Assembly: GCA_027575765.1 (NCBI GenBank)
Contig: JANBPT010000366.1
Location: 1-40,531 of the forward strand
Direction: 5' to 3'
DNA length: 40,531 nucleotides
DNA from: Tieghemiomyces parasiticus
Taxonomy: Eukaryota; Kickxellomycota; Dimargaritomycetes; Dimargaritales; Dimargaritaceae
Part shown: positions 1 to 10,837 of the stretch, piece by piece
How positions within the stretch are numbered: the first letter of the stretch is position 1
Layout: every line of letters starts with the position of its first letter
Notes under the pieces: model-generated
What the model was told of the DNA's origin: nothing
The model's database searches: none
The model's input: the letters and a program-made list of their open reading frames with translations, nothing else
Position numbers and translations under genes: made by a program

Positions 1-1217
1 ATAAATAAGGTTGCTATAATGATTTTATCAGCGTCTGCTGCTACCCGACGTCGGAACACCGTGCGTCGGCACTACACAATGTATCGTTTAGAAAAAACTG
101 AGAGCGAGCCAAAAAGGTATTAATATTGATGTTCATTAGTCTGCAGCGCGGAGTGAGATTATTTGATGATGAGCGGTTGTACGCAAACTCATCATTGTTT
201 GTTAAGTACTACGCCAGGATCATGCACCTTCCAGCCCCCCTTCATTCCCTACGCACACGTTATTTTCCCTATTATCTACCGTTCCCCTACAACCCTTGAT
301 GCACCGCCCATTGGGCTGGAGTCATCATTCGCCTGCTTCCTTCGTATTGAGGCACACGCCCTCTACATTGCATCCTTGCATCCGCTGAAGCGAATTCAGG
401 CTACAGGTAACCCTACCCGCATGTGTTCAAGTCCTGACGGGTATCGCCTCGCATCAAAGGTCATCGCTCCACGCCCAATCCCTCTCTTGCTATTTGCTTT
501 CCTTCTTTTTCAATTATCACCACCTCCTGGATTACGCTTACTACACGAGCGGCCTTGGGCACTGGACCATGTCTAATCATTATGGGTAGATGCAGGGAAG
601 AAGGCATCGGCTACCTAATGTTAGCAGCGCGGTTATATTCCCTAACCACGGCACGGCTGGCGTGGGCTAGTAATCTAAAACAAGTTGGCTAAACATTCCG
701 GGTGCTCCCCGGCGTCATACCACAGCATGCGTCATTCCTGGTTGTCCTGATGGCGGCTACATGGCACCGTGGAACTTTAACCCCAAAATGGTGGCGCACG
801 ACACCATAGCCAAGGCGGGTGTTAAGCTAGGCTCATCTTCGGCGGTGCTAGCCCATCCTTAGGGGTGCTCGGGATACGGGAGTAATGTGCTCACAGTAGC
901 TAGCGACCCCCTGTCGCAAACTCCACCGCAGCGTGCCACTCTCGTCTAGCTCTACCTCAACGTCTCGGGGACCACGGACAACTAGCGACCATGGTGGCTG
1001 ACGAATCCTTTATATTGTCCCATAGCAACGGACACTAAACAGGTGTACATATTTATTGCCGACAATAGATTAACTGACAGTGAGATACCAAAATAGCAAG
1101 TAGGGCGAAAGGAGGCTGATGTCTACGGTCGCCTAAGGGGCTGAATGAAAACGCCGACCGGCACGGACGGACCGTTCGACTGACATTAAGTGAGGAGGGA
1201 CTAATGTAATGACGCCA
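1..1217. other. intergenic, no gene recognised
   Basis: No open frame here has a recognisable domain, signal peptide or convincing splice signals. The longest open stretch (163-576, +) is a pyrimidine-rich low-complexity frame with no family resemblance. This is the left edge of the window, so exons of a gene lying outside could be missed. Confidence 0.5.
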
Positions 1218-1454
1218 TTATTTGTTGTCATGAAAGAAGAGGGCGAAGGATAACTGGGAACCACTACCGGACGATGTGTTTCCGCCGCTGATACCGAGTA
1301 GAGTGGGAGAAAGGGTCGCCGTTTTGGCAGCGGGAGGAGAAGCCATGGTCGGAGTCGAATCTGAATTCGGGGGATTATTCACAGGCAAGGCAGAGGTTGT
1401 GGAGAGCAACATGAGGGCCGCGGCGCCCACAAGGCAGATACGCAAGGAGACCAT
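1218..1454 (-). CDS. small secreted protein, 78 aa, unknown family
   Basis: Single-exon frame starting at the ATG at 1454, although the open frame continues upstream. I chose this ATG because it begins a textbook signal peptide: a short basic start (MVSLR), a hydrophobic core (ICLVGAAALMLL) and a small-residue cleavage region (STTSALP). The mature part of about 55 residues is rich in Ser, Thr, Pro and Gly and has no cysteines. A TATATAA box lies 165 bp upstream on the same strand, a promoter spacing like that of the other secreted genes in this window. I do not recognise a family. It could be a small secreted effector or cell-wall peptide, or a chance frame. Confidence 0.45.
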   Translation of the reverse strand: MVSLRICLVGAAALMLLSTTSALPVNNPPNSDSTPTMASPPAAKTATLSPTLLGISGGNTSSGSGSQLSFALFFHDNK

Positions 1455-1618
1455 GTTGACGCAGGGATGGGAAGAGAGTGGATTATGGAAACGAACCGAT
1501 GGGTAATGTAGCAGTCGGTTAGGAAGCAGTAGGGAGTAGTTCACGCGGTATATTTGTCGGTGAGTAAAGTGAGAGAGGGTGGTAAACGACGCCGTCGCCA
1601 ACGTGGATGTCGTGGGGA

Positions 1619-1625
1619 TTATATA
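1619..1625 (-). promoter_or_regulatory. TATA box for the 78-aa secreted protein
   Basis: On the minus strand this reads TATATAA, 165 bp upstream of the ATG at 1454. Assigned by sequence and position only. Confidence 0.35.
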
Positions 1626-3026
1626 GCTGCGAGGTAGGCGCGCGGTTGAGAGCAGGACTTGACTGACACACATCGCCAGCGGCTACTAGGTCCCCGAAGT
1701 CGAAGGGCTGGGTACGAACGATTCAGTCCCTAGTATGAAAGGAGGGGGGTCCGGTCCCGAAAGTCAACTGATTGGCACCATTGACGTGCTGAGAAGCCGC
1801 TCTCTTCCTCCACACCGTCTGCCGAGTTCCACATTTTCAGTCACCATTTTTACATAATTAATACTCGCACGGCCGATCGCTCGGCCTAATGTGTCGTCCA
1901 TGGCAGCCCGGGTTAGAATGGCTCCTCCGCTGTTGAGCGAATCACCTAACCTTACCAGCGGAGGAAAGAGCGCACGCAGCAGAAATATCGGTCAACCGGT
2001 TGGAGGCCCCTCCGGCAGAAGGAGGAGGGGGGAAAGCCCGGCGGACCTGTTTCGAAAGGCCCAGTCGAAGAACCTTTATGACACAACGATCCAGCTGATT
2101 GATCGACCGGCAGCAAGTGTGGAGCGGACAAGTTTATCCAGTCCAGAAGTGGCAACCCTGCATCGAAGGTGCCTCGTTAGACCAATTTTGGGAATCGGGG
2201 TGGCGGCGGATCGTTTTCTCCAGTCGTAATGGAGTATAAATGGATTCACGCCGACCCTATGCGGTGCAGACGACCACCCAATCCTTACCAGCGCGTCTCC
2301 ATAGACAAAGGGCTAATCTCGCTCGATCTACGCTCTTAGGGTTCTGGCATTAGCCTCGGGCGTCATGGTATCGCAGCCGAAAATCTCGTATTGATCCGCT
2401 TGACTGGCGACTGGGACAGCGGACCAGATATCAGGAGGGTAATGCGGGCGCTTCCAAGGGCGACACCATCCCCCGCCGTGTCTCTGACCGCAGTGTTCCC
2501 TACACGGCTCGATATCCCAGTTAATAGCGTGGGAGCCCCTGCCCGACGCTATCGACCCTCGCGTCCACCTCGATTGTTCGGCTACCTGCCAAGGTCGAGT
2601 CTACGGGACTCGACTGGTTTCTGGCCGCCCATATTGGGCGGCTATGGAGGGTTTCGACCTTACCTACCAACCACGCACACTACAGACGACCCATGGTCGG
2701 AGTTTGAAATGGGGTCTACGTTTGCGTTTGGTTTCCCGCTGGCTAAAGGAAGCCAGGACGACGAGCAACCAGAGTAGTCACGTGGTTATTGTAACGGAAT
2801 TGGGCTACGCCCTAGGCGTGTTTGGCCTCTGTCACTAGAGGATTCCCCGAAATGACTGGAGCCCATGTTCCAGTTCAACCCGTATCCCTCCCGCCACCAC
2901 ACTTCTCGTTGCATCCATTAACCCGGCTCTCCCATTCATCGCCCTAGCTGGCAACACGTCCACTGGCCAAGCCCCTCCCCCCATCCTCCTTTGCCTGCCA
3001 TTCCGCCACATTAACCCGTCCAAGGC
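1626..3026. other. intergenic, no gene recognised
   Basis: Several open frames of 60-128 codons occur on both strands (for example 1891-2229 and 2391-2777, both +). None shows a domain, signal peptide or coherent splice structure. The last 150 bases before MON1 are C/T-rich on the plus strand, as in other 5' leaders of this window. Confidence 0.45.
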
Positions 3027-5623
3027 ATGGACCGCTCGCCCGGGGCGGCGTATCTAGGCCTCGGCTCGCGACGTCCCATCCGCTGTAAAACTAGCCCGTC
3101 CTCCCCTACACTCCACGCGGTGTGCTCCTTCTCTAATTTACCCCCTGTAGCGCAGAGCCAACCGACCCCGCCTGTAGCTACGCCTCCTGCTGTCCCGATA
3201 GCAGCAGCAGCGGCTGGCCACCGTCAAAACCACGAGACAGAAGGTAGGTGCACCAGTCATAATCTTCCGCCCATAGCTACGCATACCCAGACACACCGCC
3301 CAGTCGTGCCTCACTTGTAGATGATAACCTGTACATCTCATACATCAGTTGACGCCCTACTACTCCCTACTGCTTTCCTATCCCTCGCAGATCCAACTTC
3401 GGAGGTCTGGCGTCACCGCGCTAAACATTTCCTTGTGCTTAGTAATGCGGGAAAACCCGTTTATAGTCGGTAGGTACTCTTCTAAGGGACCGTGGCGAGG
3501 TTCCTTCATGCCGGTGTCATGCCATTACAGGGCCTATAGATCCACCCCCATATTCGTTTTTAACCCCTACTCCCTTGCCTACCAGGTACGGCGACGAGTC
3601 CCGCATCGCCACATTTATGGGGGTCATCCAGGCCCTAATATCATTGGTGGCCGACGCTGACGATACGCTCCGCACCGTCCGCTCGGGCGGCCACGTCCTG
3701 ACATTTCTGATACGAGAACCCCTATACTTAATGGCGGTGGCTCAGACCGAGGAACCCGAGGTGCAGCTGCGTTACCAGCTCACCTACCTCCACGACCAAA
3801 TTCTGAGCATTGTCTCGCACGGCCAGCTCCAGCGGGCCTTCCGTGGCCACAGCAGCTTTGACTTGCGTAAGCTGTTGACCGGAACGGAGGCCATGCTGGA
3901 CCATCTGGTCAACCAGTTCTCAACCAACTTTAGCTTTGCCCTGGGCTCGATCGAGACTCTCCGATTGCCACCTCGGCTGCGGGAGCGACTCGGACTTGCA
4001 CTCAAGTTGGCCAAGTCTCGGGTAAGTCCTTGGCGGTCGGGCGGGCCAAGGGCGTGGGCATACCACCGCTTATGTCATGGGTGCCCTTCTGATTCCGTAC
4101 CGGCAACCCGACTAATCGGTGCACCCGTCTCATCGTGCCCTCGCCGCGCCATGGGGCCCCTCCCCTCTCTCTTCCCGCGTCACCCAACCCCAACACCGCG
4201 CAGAATGTCCTGTACGCCCTACTCGTGTCGGGCATGCGGCTCATCACGATGCTCCGACCCAAAGAGACCGCCTTGTACTCGTCGGGTAAGTTACCGGCGC
4301 GGTTCACGCTAAAGATGGTGGATACCGCTGTGACGTCTCCGTCGCTCACCCGTGCTCCTCCGGGTGTATAGTACTATCTTCGGCGCACCTGAAGGCCCCC
4401 TCCATCCACCACAGGCTGCATTTCCCTGCGGACTGGGCCTGCTAGTATGTGCATTCACCCTTGTCTCACCGTCATCCTGCCCGCCTGCCCTGTATCGTCA
4501 CGCTAGATCTCCACCTGCTGCTCAGTACCGTTGGCTCCTTTACGTCGTTCCAAATGGGCGAGAATTGGATCCCCATCTGCCTACCACGCTTCAACCGCGA
4601 CGGGTTTCTACACGTCTACATCTGCTACCTGGTGCCGGGTGTCTGCCTCTTGTTGCTCTCACCCGATAAGGGGCGGTTCGCGGAAATGTCGGCCATCAAG
4701 AGCGGCATTGTAGAGGTATGTGACCCGGCTTGGAAACCACCACCCCCATAGGCCAGCTTAACGGGGACCCGCCGGAGACTGGTATCAAAGGCCAAGATTC
4801 ATTGGTTTGGAAATCCCAGGCTAACAATGCCAAAATTGGCTGATGTATCCTCTTCTGCCCGGCTGGCCGTCACCTCTTCAGAAATTAACCCGCACCGGTG
4901 ACCTCGACAAGCTACAAGCGGTGGTCCAGGAACCGGCCTATTCCCCTGGTAAGTGAGGGATTTTCCTTACATTGTCGAACCCCTTCGTATGTCCCGCAAG
5001 ACGACGTGGTAGACCCCACCCACCCTCACCTCAGCCACCTGCCCCCCCGCTCCCTTCCTTACCACACGCAGCTGAACTCGGCGTTCCGGGTCTACGGCAT
5101 TTTGTCTACCGGCTGAACCGCTGTGTGCAACATACTAGTTCGCTCTACGCGGAACCCTACGTCAAGCTTCACGAACAGGAAAGGTAGGTCCCTCCCAGCT
5201 CATCACACTCGTCTACGGCGGTCTGTTCCGCTCGACCTCGGTAAACTAATACCCTACGCCCTGCCGCTGTACTCTAGCCTCCTTGCCAAGTACCATCGGG
5301 TCTGGGCGTTGCTCCACGACCAGAAGCAGCCCGTACGCATCGTGCACCAGGTTACCACCAGCGAGACCATCCTGGGCTGGGTAAGTGTCTGCCTCGGCCC
5401 CCCACTCTGACCCCACTCGCCGAATGCTGGTCCGCGTACAGGCACTAACCACCAGCTTCCATCGCCGCCGCCCTTCCCTCAGAGCACCGCTGGGTTTGAA
5501 CTCTATGCCACTTTCGGGCCCCTCGTGCGCAAAACCACGCTAGTGGCGTCGTCCAACCAGCTCATCCAGTGGGTCAAAAAGTTCGAAGAGGCGCTCTTCG
5601 CTGTCCATCCGCCTACGGTGTAA
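3027..5623 (+). CDS. MON1: MON1, vacuolar fusion protein (Rab7 exchange-factor subunit)
   Basis: Nine exons: 3027-3243, 3391-3469, 3586-4021, 4204-4285, 4507-4715, 4882-4948, 5072-5183, 5278-5380 and 5483-5623, joining in phase into 481 aa. MON1 pairs with CCZ1 to activate the Ypt7/Rab7 GTPase on late endosomes, vacuoles and autophagosomes. After a Pro/Ala-rich N-terminus come hallmark blocks: AKHFLVLSNAGKPVYSRYGD spanning introns 1-2, then FMGVIQALISLVADADDTLR (exon 3), DLHLLLSTV and ENWIPICLPRFN (exon 5), LGVPGLRHFVYR (exon 7) and GFELYATFGPLV (exon 9). All eight introns have GT donors (GTAGGT, GTAAGT, GTATGT) and are 94-221 nt. The first exon is the least certain part, because the N-terminus of this family is poorly conserved. 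AATAAA follows the stop by about 90 bp. Confidence 0.93.
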
Positions 5624-5711
5624 CCGCAGATCTACTCAGATTTATTTTACGGTGCCTTCGTATCATCGCGCTATACGGTTGCGGTAAAGGACGGAAAAGT
5701 CGGTTTTGGTC

Positions 5712-5717
5712 AATAAA
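5712..5717 (+). terminator. polyadenylation signal after MON1
   Basis: AATAAA about 90 bp downstream of the MON1 stop codon at 5621-5623. Confidence 0.45.
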
Positions 5718-7114
5718 CTTGAAGAGCTTGTAGTCATTGTGTCGCAGCTGAGGTCTGCTGTTAACTACTGGTAGGATGTCACTTGAATGACGGTGGGACT
5801 TGGGCATTGCCTGGCCCCGATCGGTTGGCAGTTACCACCCTGTCTTCTGCTGAGCAATCGTTTTTTTCTTACTTCGGCTGGCCAAACTGCCGACCCCATT
5901 TAGCAACCTACGGCGACCCGCTTGGTCATCGCCCCCGTCTCTACTTGGAGATAAGAAGGAGAATTTGTGCCGGTTTGTTTTTAAAAAACCATGAAGTGCC
6001 AATACGCAGCTGTTGGCCCCTTGGTGTAACCGAGGTGTGATTCTTCGGGTTTAAAATATACCTTATGGGGGCGCTTCGGTCCGTGGACCCTAGAAGCCGT
6101 GCGCATTATGAACAATTAGAGAGGCTGACTATACATGGCCCGGCCCAATCCTGCAACTGGGGATGTAGCTGACGACAATGGCTAGAAAACATATATGGGA
6201 AACAGGGGTCTGGAACAGGCGGCACCGGCAGTGATAGCTGTGGTGCTGGTATCCAAACTAGCGGTTGCGTATAAAGAAGTGGATGCAGCTGTACGCCGGC
6301 CTGTCAAGCCCGGGCCACAGTGTAAGAGAAGATGAGCTGACGCTGGAGGGGAAGGGTGCACGGATAATTCACGCCATCCGGGTCCAGGCCCAATTCTATA
6401 AGCGAGCTGCAGCGGCCACCGTCCCCACACAAGCCGTGAGCGCTGAGCCTGGCTGGGCTGGTCGTCGAGGCGAAGCGAGCTAGTGCGACGGCAGGACGGA
6501 GGACCCCAGATGATGGAAATCGTCCGGTACCCAATGGCACCCTAAAGCCGGGTTCCGAGACCTCTTCCCATTCACCGCCCGTGCCTTGCCTTGTAGTCGG
6601 CGGGGCTCGGGACCCGACCGCCGTTGTGACGCCCGTCGTATGTCCTCTCCCTCAGATCTTCTCGCGCCGGCCCGACCGCTCCCGCCTGTATATAGTCAAC
6701 GGGGCGCCCGCGGCCCTCGTTTCCTTGGCCCCATTTCGCATATGCAACGCCGCATTTTTCCTACCCTCTCGGCCTATACCTTCGCGACCATTTGCCCCTA
6801 TTCTGTTACTTTACACCGTGTTTCCAGCCGCCCGCCCGCCGGCCTTTGCTCTGCATGCGGACATTGATAACGACTTCTCGCGGCCCCGCTATTTGCTCCA
6901 CTTTGGCCACACCTATTACCTCCGCCCCCCTGCTGGCCACGCCTATTTCCTCCACCCCACCGGCACCAGTGCCACGCCTATCCCGCTCTCCCCTCCGCCC
7001 ATCGTTCGCATATCGTCTCTCTCAGGAAGGCCGCTGCTCTTCCCCGTGCCTGCCATCCACCGCCACCCTCCGCCCCGTCGCACCTCGGTGGCCCATCGAC
7101 CCTACTCGCCCATC
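5718..7114. other. intergenic and C/T-rich 5' leader of the RGS gene
   Basis: No gene recognised in 5718-6580. From about 6560 to 7114 the plus strand is rich in C and T, as expected of a 5' UTR here. It happens to stay open in frame with the RGS gene, but the translation is low-complexity and opens only with a GTG. Confidence 0.45.
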
Positions 7115-8941
7115 ATGGATAGTGAGACGTTCGTCTATACCCCGGCGTTCTTGCGACGCAAGGCCGTTGGCTACCTGACCCTGGCGGTCGTGTACAGCAT
7201 GTTTGTGCTCGCCACCACGGCCGTCTATGCGCGCCGCATGCGAGCGGTACGCCACCACGCCCTGTGGCTAAATATCATCCACGTCGGCAGCGCCCTGGGA
7301 CTCTCGGTGCTTTTCTGCCTTGGCAACGCCTTCCGCCCGGCCTTTCCGTGCTTCCTCAATCTCTGGGGCTACCACGCCCTGGGCTTCCTGTGGGTCTTCT
7401 CCTTCATCGCGCGCAACCTGCGCTTCCTCTTCCAATACGAGTACCACCAGGCCAAGCTGCGCGCCCCCGCCCTCGACACTCGGCCGGTGCGGACCGACGG
7501 ACCGGGGGGGTGCGACACGGCCCGTCTTCGTCCCGCTACCCGCCCCGCCGCCGGGCCTTGGTACGACCGGCTGAGCTTCCCCGCCTTGGTGCAGCGAATC
7601 CCCTGGATGCGCAAGCGGCAGCTCTTTTCCGAACCGTCGCTCATCCGTTTGCTGCTGGGACTGCTCTGCCTTCTCTTTGTCTACCTGGTGTTTGTGCAGA
7701 CCTTTTCGACCCGCTTCAGGGTGACCCCGCTCGCCACTCGCTGCGATCTAGCCGCCGAGTACATTGTCGTCGTGGGCATCATGGCCGTCCACCTGGTCGT
7801 CGCGTGTCCGCTCTTCGTCTTTTGGACGTGGGGCATGGACGAGGCCTACGGACTCCGCCGTGAAGTACAGGTTGAGATTGCCATCGGGTACGTGAGCTAT
7901 GCCCTATTCCAGGCCAGCTTCCTGGCGCGCGCCACCCTGTACCCGTACTTCGCGGGCAACATGTTTCTCATGGCTGGGTTGGCCGCCGGCCACGTAATGC
8001 TCGTGGTGGCCCCGTTGCTGTATGAGCGTGACTGGATGTACCAGCGGCGGCCCAGCGTCGCCCCGTCAGGTTTAGAGGTCGCCCCGGACCTGTTCCCCGG
8101 GCGCTTCAAGAAGAAGCCCAGCCTGCTACCGTCCGACGCCGCGGCCACGGGGCTGCCGGCGTTTTTGGCCGGCCGCGTCGACGATGCCACCGACCTCATG
8201 ACGTTCGGGGCGGGCGGCTTCACCGAGTCCCTGGGCGACACCACCCAGTTTGAGCGGCTCAAGTTGAGCGCCGCCAAGTGCTTCGCAACTGAGCTGATTC
8301 TGTTTCTCGAGGACTACCAGTGCCTCAAACATCATACCGTCCAGGCGGCGCGGACGCCGGACGGCGAATTGAACCCAGCTCAGGACCACGATACTAACAG
8401 TGACCCCGTTGTCCGTACTAACCCGCTGCAGCGCCTGGTCGCGCTGGGGCGGTCTCCCAGCCAATTCCTCCACAAATTCCACCGGCCGGCCTCGCAGCGC
8501 GCCGCCCTCGCCAGCCGGCGCCCGAATTTAACCGACCCCAGCGTCTCCATTGTGGACACGTTGGCCCGCCTCGCTCCCGCCGCGCCGCCAGGCGATGGGG
8601 GGCGGGCTAGTGACCATGACCACAGCGATGACGGGGCCACGACCGCCGAAGAGGACAACACCAGCGAGGACGGCCCAGCTCGTCCTCGGGCCCACGACCC
8701 CGCCGCCGTGCCAGGTTCGGTCCAGCCGCTATACTACAACTTTTACCTTCGTTACATCCGGCCTGACTCGGACTTTGCCGTCAACCTGCCTGCGCACCTC
8801 GTCGCCCCACTGGAAGACGCAATGCGCGATCGCCAATTTTCACTGACCATGTTCGACCTGGCCTGGCGCGAGGTGCTCAACATGCTGTTTGAAAACGTGT
8901 ACCCGCACTACCTACGCCAGCGACAGCGCGGAGAATGCTAA
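7115..8941 (+). CDS. seven-transmembrane protein with C-terminal RGS domain
   Basis: Intronless, 608 aa from the ATG at 7115. The N-terminal half has about seven hydrophobic segments (around residues 18-39, 50-72, 78-105, 177-197, 214-240, 253-272 and 280-303). The C-terminus matches the RGS fold (GTPase activator for G-alpha) in two blocks: residues 379-405 (FERLKLSAAKCFATELILF, then a DYQCLK stretch) and 538-600 (YYNFYLRY, NLPAHL, FDLAWREVLNMLFENVYPHY). Between them lie about 125 low-complexity residues including an acidic DHDHSDDG/EEDNTSED patch. The probable role is a membrane receptor or adaptor that turns off heterotrimeric G-protein signalling, like fungal 7TM-RGS proteins. The ligand is unknown. 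This ATG immediately precedes the first coherent protein sequence; the upstream open frame is C/T-rich leader. Confidence 0.83.
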   Translation: MDSETFVYTPAFLRRKAVGYLTLAVVYSMFVLATTAVYARRMRAVRHHALWLNIIHVGSALGLSVLFCLGNAFRPAFPCFLNLWGYHALGFLWVFSFIARNLRFLFQYEYHQAKLRAPALDTRPVRTDGPGGCDTARLRPATRPAAGPWYDRLSFPALVQRIPWMRKRQLFSEPSLIRLLLGLLCLLFVYLVFVQTFSTRFRVTPLATRCDLAAEYIVVVGIMAVHLVVACPLFVFWTWGMDEAYGLRREVQVEIAIGYVSYALFQASFLARATLYPYFAGNMFLMAGLAAGHVMLVVAPLLYERDWMYQRRPSVAPSGLEVAPDLFPGRFKKKPSLLPSDAAATGLPAFLAGRVDDATDLMTFGAGGFTESLGDTTQFERLKLSAAKCFATELILFLEDYQCLKHHTVQAARTPDGELNPAQDHDTNSDPVVRTNPLQRLVALGRSPSQFLHKFHRPASQRAALASRRPNLTDPSVSIVDTLARLAPAAPPGDGGRASDHDHSDDGATTAEEDNTSEDGPARPRAHDPAAVPGSVQPLYYNFYLRYIRPDSDFAVNLPAHLVAPLEDAMRDRQFSLTMFDLAWREVLNMLFENVYPHYLRQRQRGEC

Positions 8942-9160
8942 TATGGGTTGACCGGTCGTGGTAGCCGGTGAACCACGAGACTGTATATTGTACATGTGTG
9001 TAAATCTAAACCTAAACAACATGGCGACCAAATCATTCTACCTGGCGGTATAGGCGAGAGGTTTATAGAATCAAGGGATGGGGTTATTGGGTTGGGATTG
9101 CCGCATTGAATTGGAGCGCGAGGCGAGGCACCCTCCAGTGGCGATTTATCTGGCATTTGT

Positions 9161-10151
9161 CTATTCGTTGTCCTTGGGTGCGGGGCCCGCGGTCCGGCCG
9201 TGACGCGGCTGGGCTTGCATCAACCTGAATAGGAGGGAGGGTGTTTGATAGATGGCGCGGAGTAGTCAAGGTTAGTGTCAGAAGGGGGGGGAGGTCGACA
9301 TTGGTAATTCAAGTTACGGTAAGAGGGGTGGCCCGGTTTCCCGGGGAAGAGGGCTAGGATGACTTACGGATCGCGACGCACGGAGGTGGGCTCACGGTAG
9401 CCGGCCAGGTAGAGTACCCGGTCCTCGCTGTTCTGCAGCCTGTGTGATGTTGTGGTGGGTCACATTAGGTATGGGGGTAGAGGGGCAAAGATAAGTTTGC
9501 AAACGCGGAGGGGGGGGGGTACAGCGCCGAGCCACGCCGGAGGGTAAATCAGGAAAAGCGGCGACTGAGATACCTACCTTAAGGCCACACGCTCCTTTTC
9601 GGCCTTGAGCATCTCCTCGAGAATGGCGTAACTGTCTTCCTCCTTCCAAGTGATGGATTCGATGAACTCACTGAAGGGATGCGGCAGCTGTTGTAGTGGT
9701 GGGAAGTGCGATGGTGATGATGGGCCCTCCACAGATTAGCATACCCGTGGGATGGTTACGGCGAAGGAATGCGGACTGCCGGTCAAGTTACGCCGGGTGT
9801 CACGGTGAGCAGTCAGCAACCTACCTCACCGTCGTTGGTCATGTAGCGATCAAAGGTAGGAATGAGGCTGATCAGCGCCACGCCGCCCAGGCCCACGAGC
9901 CACCATTTGGAGGTGAACCCCTCGTGGGTGTACTCATAGTGCTTTTGGGAAGGGGGTACGTAACGGTCCTCCTCGGGCGGATAGGTCACGTAGATGCCAT
10001 TGACGTAGGGTTCACCAGCATAAGGCGCTGGGCTGGCTGAGTTTTGGGCCGCCGCCGCTGCTGCCGCCTTGCCGCCAATGGAATGGGCGGTGGAGTACAG
10101 GCGACGAGGGGCGCGGGATAGCAGCGGAAGTAGGGAGCGTGGGAGGGACAT
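9161..10151 (-). CDS. mitochondrial inner-membrane protein, probable complex I accessory subunit
   Basis: Four exons on the minus strand: 10151-9825, 9687-9578, 9439-9368 and 9224-9161, joining in phase into 190 aa. The N-terminus is basic and hydroxylated (MSLPRSLLPLLSRAPRRLYS), a typical mitochondrial presequence. It is followed by an Ala-rich stretch, HYEYTHEGFTSKWWLVGLGG beginning a single membrane span (WWLVGLGGVALISLIP), and a charged helical C-terminal half (ITWKEEDSYAILEEMLKAEK, then VLYLAGYREP). Presequence, one span and a charged tail fit supernumerary subunits of NADH:ubiquinone oxidoreductase. The segment before the span reminds me of the fungal 17.8-kDa-type subunit, but I recall that family only roughly. 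It lies tail to tail with the RGS gene (219 bp) and diverges from the 280-aa gene. Confidence 0.62.
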
Positions 10152-10837
10152 GGTAGAGCGTTGAGAATGTAAGAGATTGAGGTGGCGGACAGAAGTCAAA
10201 GGGAATCGGACAAATGAGAGCAGCTGGTGGTGCGGGATGGGGGAGGTCTGACCTTGGTAAGACCAAGTTACCTAGCGGCACAATTCCATCGTATGTGGAG
10301 CATGCCAGAGTGGGGGAGGAGGGGGTGGCGGTGGGACTTTGTAAAAAAAATGGGTGGTGGCAAGGAATCGGGCCGGGTGACGGGACTCAATAGGGGCGGC
10401 GATTGGTTGATCCGTACAGGCCTATCGGTAGGGAATGCCCTTGGACGACACTGAGCGGCCCGCAAGCCCTTGCGTAATAGGTTGGCGACAGCGTCAACAC
10501 CTGCCCCCAGAGACCCTTCTTTTGCACCCGCTCCCCCCTGGTGACCATATCAGCGGGTGCCACCACAACTTGACCAAGGCGTCCTCTCTCTCTTGCAAAG
10601 CAAACTTCCCTCCTGCCCGTCCACTCCACCCGGCACCCTTGTATTGCCCGCCCGCCTGTCGCTTAGGAAACCCCCGGGTTTTCTCGTCCATACGCTCCAA
10701 ATCTTGTTTCCCAACTTGATACCTCAACTTTCCTTTGCGACGCTTTTACCTGGAAACTCCGGCCTTCGCCTCCTCCCTCCGCACATTACTCCTCCTCCTC
10801 CTCCCGGCCCGACCCCAGTTTGCCATTCGTTTGCAGT
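10152..10837. promoter_or_regulatory. shared upstream region of two divergent genes
   Basis: 686 bp between the start of the mitochondrial protein (-) and the start of the 280-aa protein (+). The right half (about 10490-10837) is strongly C/T-rich on the plus strand, the leader signature of plus-strand genes here. No TATA box is obvious. Confidence 0.4.

Noticed and set aside
1891..2777. Plus-strand frames of 112 and 128 codons in the left intergenic region
   Set aside because: Arg/Pro/Ser-rich with no domain, no supporting promoter and no splice logic. Expected by chance in GC-rich DNA.
6581..7114. In-frame N-terminal extension of the RGS protein (about 178 codons)
   Set aside because: It opens with GTG, is pyrimidine-rich and low-complexity, and ends exactly where coherent membrane-protein sequence begins at an ATG. 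Read as a 5' leader.
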